From assembly GCA_036378155.1 (NCBI GenBank), contig DASUXA010000046.1, positions 1 to 43,559 of the forward strand: a DNA stretch of 43,559 nt, in the 5' to 3' direction. This stretch comes from DASUXA01 sp036378155 (GTDB lineage: Bacteria; Actinomycetota; Actinomycetes; Mycobacteriales; Micromonosporaceae). Positions 42,149 to 43,559 of the stretch are shown here, piece after piece. The position numbers and the translations under genes are program-made. Below the pieces are notes generated by a model that saw nothing but the letters and a program-made list of their open reading frames with translations, was not told where the DNA came from and did no database searches. Position 1 is the stretch's first letter. The number at the start of each line of letters is the position of its first letter.

Positions 42149-42178
42149 ACCGGAGCGCGGCATATGCCGCGCTCCGGT
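42149..42178 (-). terminator. Perfect 30-bp palindrome between the ssgB-like gene and the lipid kinase
   Basis: ACCGGAGCGCGGCAT and ATGCCGCGCTCCGGT form a loopless 15-bp palindrome. It lies 86 nt after the ssgB-like stop and 35 bp before the kinase start. A terminator for the ssgB-like gene is likely; a DNA-level cruciform or operator for the kinase cannot be excluded. Confidence 0.65.
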
Positions 42179-42264
42179 CCACAGCTGGATACGACGAGCC
42201 TGCGGCCGCGGGAGCGGCCACAGGCCGGGCAATCCGTGATCGCCGGGTTGAGCGGGTCGGTCGC

Positions 42265-42696
42265 TCAGCGCCCGGCGAGCAGGCGGTTGACCGCCGTGTC
42301 GACGTCGAGGTATTCGCTCTCCCGTCCCCGTGGTACCACCACGTAGGTGCGGCGCAGGAACCGCACCAGCACGCTGCGCGGTACCTCGAACAGCGCGTTC
42401 CCGTCCGGCGACGACAGCGCCAGCGCGACGAAGTCGCCGCGCGGCGTGGCCCACGGCCAGACCCGCACGTCCCCGATCCCCGCCGGCTCGTCCAGCCCGG
42501 TGACCAGCAGCTCACGGGCGAACGACCAGCTCACCGACTCGCCCCCCGACGAGTCGGCGTGGAACAGCACGAGGACCGCGTACGGGTCGGTCGGGTCGTA
42601 GCGCAAGCTAGCCCGCACCGGCAACGCCGTCGCGTCCGGCGCGACCAGCCTCAACGACGTCTCGACCTCCACGGTCGTCGGTCGGATTGCACTCAT
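42265..42696 (-). CDS. SsgA-family sporulation/cell-division protein (SsgB-like)
   Basis: A 143-residue SALP protein. Family landmarks are LPVRASLRYDPTDPYAV, SWSFARELLVTGLDEPAGIG, GDVRVWPWATPRGDF and ALSSPDGNALFEVP. In Streptomyces, SsgB positions FtsZ for sporulation septation and is the most conserved member, and this sequence looks closest to SsgB. GGGGGGAG lies six bases before the ATG. The divergent neighbour is a PGPGW membrane protein followed by tRNA-Val, an arrangement I recall for ssgB in actinomycetes, though I cannot check it. It marks the source as a sporulating filamentous actinomycete. Confidence 0.9.
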   Translation of the reverse strand: MSAIRPTTVEVETSLRLVAPDATALPVRASLRYDPTDPYAVLVLFHADSSGGESVSWSFARELLVTGLDEPAGIGDVRVWPWATPRGDFVALALSSPDGNALFEVPRSVLVRFLRRTYVVVPRGRESEYLDVDTAVNRLLAGR

Positions 42697-42979
42697 GACC
42701 TACTCCCCCCGGCACCGCAGCGGGGCACCTACGCCAGCCCCGCCCCTCCCATACTCAGGTGATACCTAATCTCACGCTCCGACATCACCCGATTGCACCT
42801 TGTAGTGGTACCGAATTTTTTCGAGTGCGACGGTCGCCGTCCGATGCGTGATAATGTGTCCGAATCTTGGCTGTACCTCATACAAGCCGATGGCCGCCCC
42901 CGAGCGACATCGGCTTCACTCCGGTAACGTCCGCTCGACCTGATCGGTGACGGTCGTGCGGCTCGAGGAGGAGACACCG
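42697..42979. other. AT-richer divergent promoter region between ssgB-like and PGPGW genes
   Basis: A 283-bp gap, among the least GC-rich stretches of the window. It includes GAATTTTTTCG (near 42815) and TGATAATGT (near 42850), a candidate -10 for the rightward gene. No clear -35 or operator could be fixed. Short frames across it are not convincing. Confidence 0.45.
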
Positions 42980-43411
42980 ATGCCCGGTAGCCCCGCGGCG
43001 GAGGACTCCGCCAACGAGCTGCTGAGGGCGAACTGGCGCACCCGTTTGGCACGCTGGCTCGCCAGAGTCCGGGCCAAGCCCGGCGGACGGCTCGCGGTAC
43101 GCATCGTGGTCGCCCTTCTCGGGTTGATCGTCCTCCTGCTTGGCATCATTCTGCTGCCGTTACCCGGTCCCGGCTGGTTGATCATCTTCGCGGGTATCGC
43201 GATCTGGGCGATCGAGTTCCGTTGGGCGCGGCGGCTGCTCGGATTCGCCCGCCACAACGTGCGCCGCTGGAACCTCTGGTACCTCGAGCGACCGCTCAGT
43301 CTGCGGGTCGTCGTCGGCGCGCTGCTGGTACTCCTGGTACTCGCGATCATCTGGGCGAGCCTCGCGGTGAGCTTCGGCGTCGACTTCTGGCAGGCGCTCG
43401 CGACCGGCTGA
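42980..43411 (+). CDS. PGPGW (TIGR02611-type) small membrane protein
   Basis: A 143-residue integral membrane protein. The ATG at 42980 is preceded by GAGGAGGAGACACCG, a strong Shine-Dalgarno, so the frame upstream was not used. After a charged cytoplasmic N-terminus (to about 40), three hydrophobic segments follow: about 41-58, about 60-78 and about 112-130. The signature PLPGPGWLIIFAGIAIWAIE lies between the first two. The function of this family is unknown; its position beside an ssgB-like gene suggests a cell-envelope or division role only by association. Confidence 0.9.
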   Translation: MPGSPAAEDSANELLRANWRTRLARWLARVRAKPGGRLAVRIVVALLGLIVLLLGIILLPLPGPGWLIIFAGIAIWAIEFRWARRLLGFARHNVRRWNLWYLERPLSLRVVVGALLVLLVLAIIWASLAVSFGVDFWQALATG

Positions 43412-43467
43412 CCCCGAACGTCCCGTACCGTCGGCACCCGCGCGTGCGGCAGCACCCCTCGGTGCGG

Positions 43468-43473
43468 TACAGT
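43468..43473 (+). promoter_or_regulatory. Predicted -10 element of the tRNA-Val gene
   Basis: TACAGT fits the TANNNT consensus and lies 13 bp before the mature tRNA 5' end, giving a short leader. The -35 region (near 43445) is not well conserved. Confidence 0.4.
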
Positions 43474-43486
43474 GACGTCCCGTTGC

Positions 43487-43558
43487 GGGCGATTAGCTCA
43501 GCGGGAGAGCGCTTCGTTCACACCGAAGAGGTCACTGGTTCGATCCCAGTATCGCCCA
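43487..43558 (+). tRNA. tRNA-Val (anticodon CAC)
   Basis: A complete 72-nt cloverleaf. The acceptor stem is GGGCGAT with ATCGCCC, the D-stem GCTC/GAGC, the anticodon stem CTTCG/CGAAG with loop TTCACAC (anticodon CAC, codon GTG), and the T-arm ACTGG-TTCGATC-CCAGT. The discriminator is A; the following base is C at the window end, so an encoded CCA cannot be judged. Confidence 0.96.
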
Positions 43559-43559
43559 C

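Noticed and set aside
43487..43558. tRNA-Val as an integration site for a mobile element
   Set aside because: No integrase and no repeat of the tRNA 3' end is visible in the window; the right side is cut off, so it cannot be judged.

Overview
The window is high-GC DNA with dense, short-gapped genes, GTG starts, ATGA/GTGA stop-start overlaps and an SsgB-like sporulation protein. It therefore comes from a morphologically complex filamentous actinomycete. The SsgB/PGPGW/tRNA-Val end and the general gene style suggest Micromonosporaceae or a relative, but that is inference. No phage, insertion sequence, CRISPR or biosynthetic cluster was seen. The unifying theme is alpha-glucan and polysaccharide metabolism.

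Left part (1-11,324). The 3' end of trehalose synthase treS is followed by a convergent secreted GH16 glucanase with a CBM6. The glucanase has a CebR-like palindrome just downstream of its promoter. Next come a TAXI-type lipoprotein, converging on a histidine kinase and OmpR-type regulator pair, and a five-gene branched-chain-amino-acid-type ABC operon (livK-H-M-G-F order, minus strand).

Alpha-glucoside uptake (11,325-16,887). A lipoprotein and two permeases form a CUT1-type sugar importer with no ATPase of its own here, followed by a glycogen-debranching-like hydrolase. Five GC-rich hairpins separate the binding protein from the first permease.

Housekeeping and regulation (16,957-21,209). 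A self-contained TetR/SDR/SRPBCC operon has a palindromic operator at its leaderless start. It is followed by a glyoxalase-like protein, a second epimerase and a divergent CitE-like lyase.

Secreted enzymes and glycogen core (21,290-36,273). This block holds an ExeM/NucH-type nuclease, an alpha-amylase with MalR-like operator repeats, a membrane-anchored esterase, a PfkB sugar kinase, GlgB, an Rv3032-like alpha-1,4-glucosyltransferase, an amylo-1,6-glucosidase and a large GH63-like glucosidase. The last two are divergent from only 37 bp. Together these could import, build, branch, trim and degrade alpha-glucan.

Right part (36,262-end). A split LigD polymerase/ligase pair, a GH18 chitinase, a pirin, a lipid-kinase-like protein, an SsgB-like protein, a PGPGW membrane protein and tRNA-Val(CAC).

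The most unusual signal is non-coding. A stem-loop with a conserved loop (core GGGCGGTCAAGCTTGATCC) but different stem sequences recurs in sense orientation just after treS, the nuclease, the alpha-amylase and glgB. Next to the nuclease copy, a 68-bp tandem array appears to be built from the same element. The window is also strikingly rich in GTAC, placed across codon boundaries.
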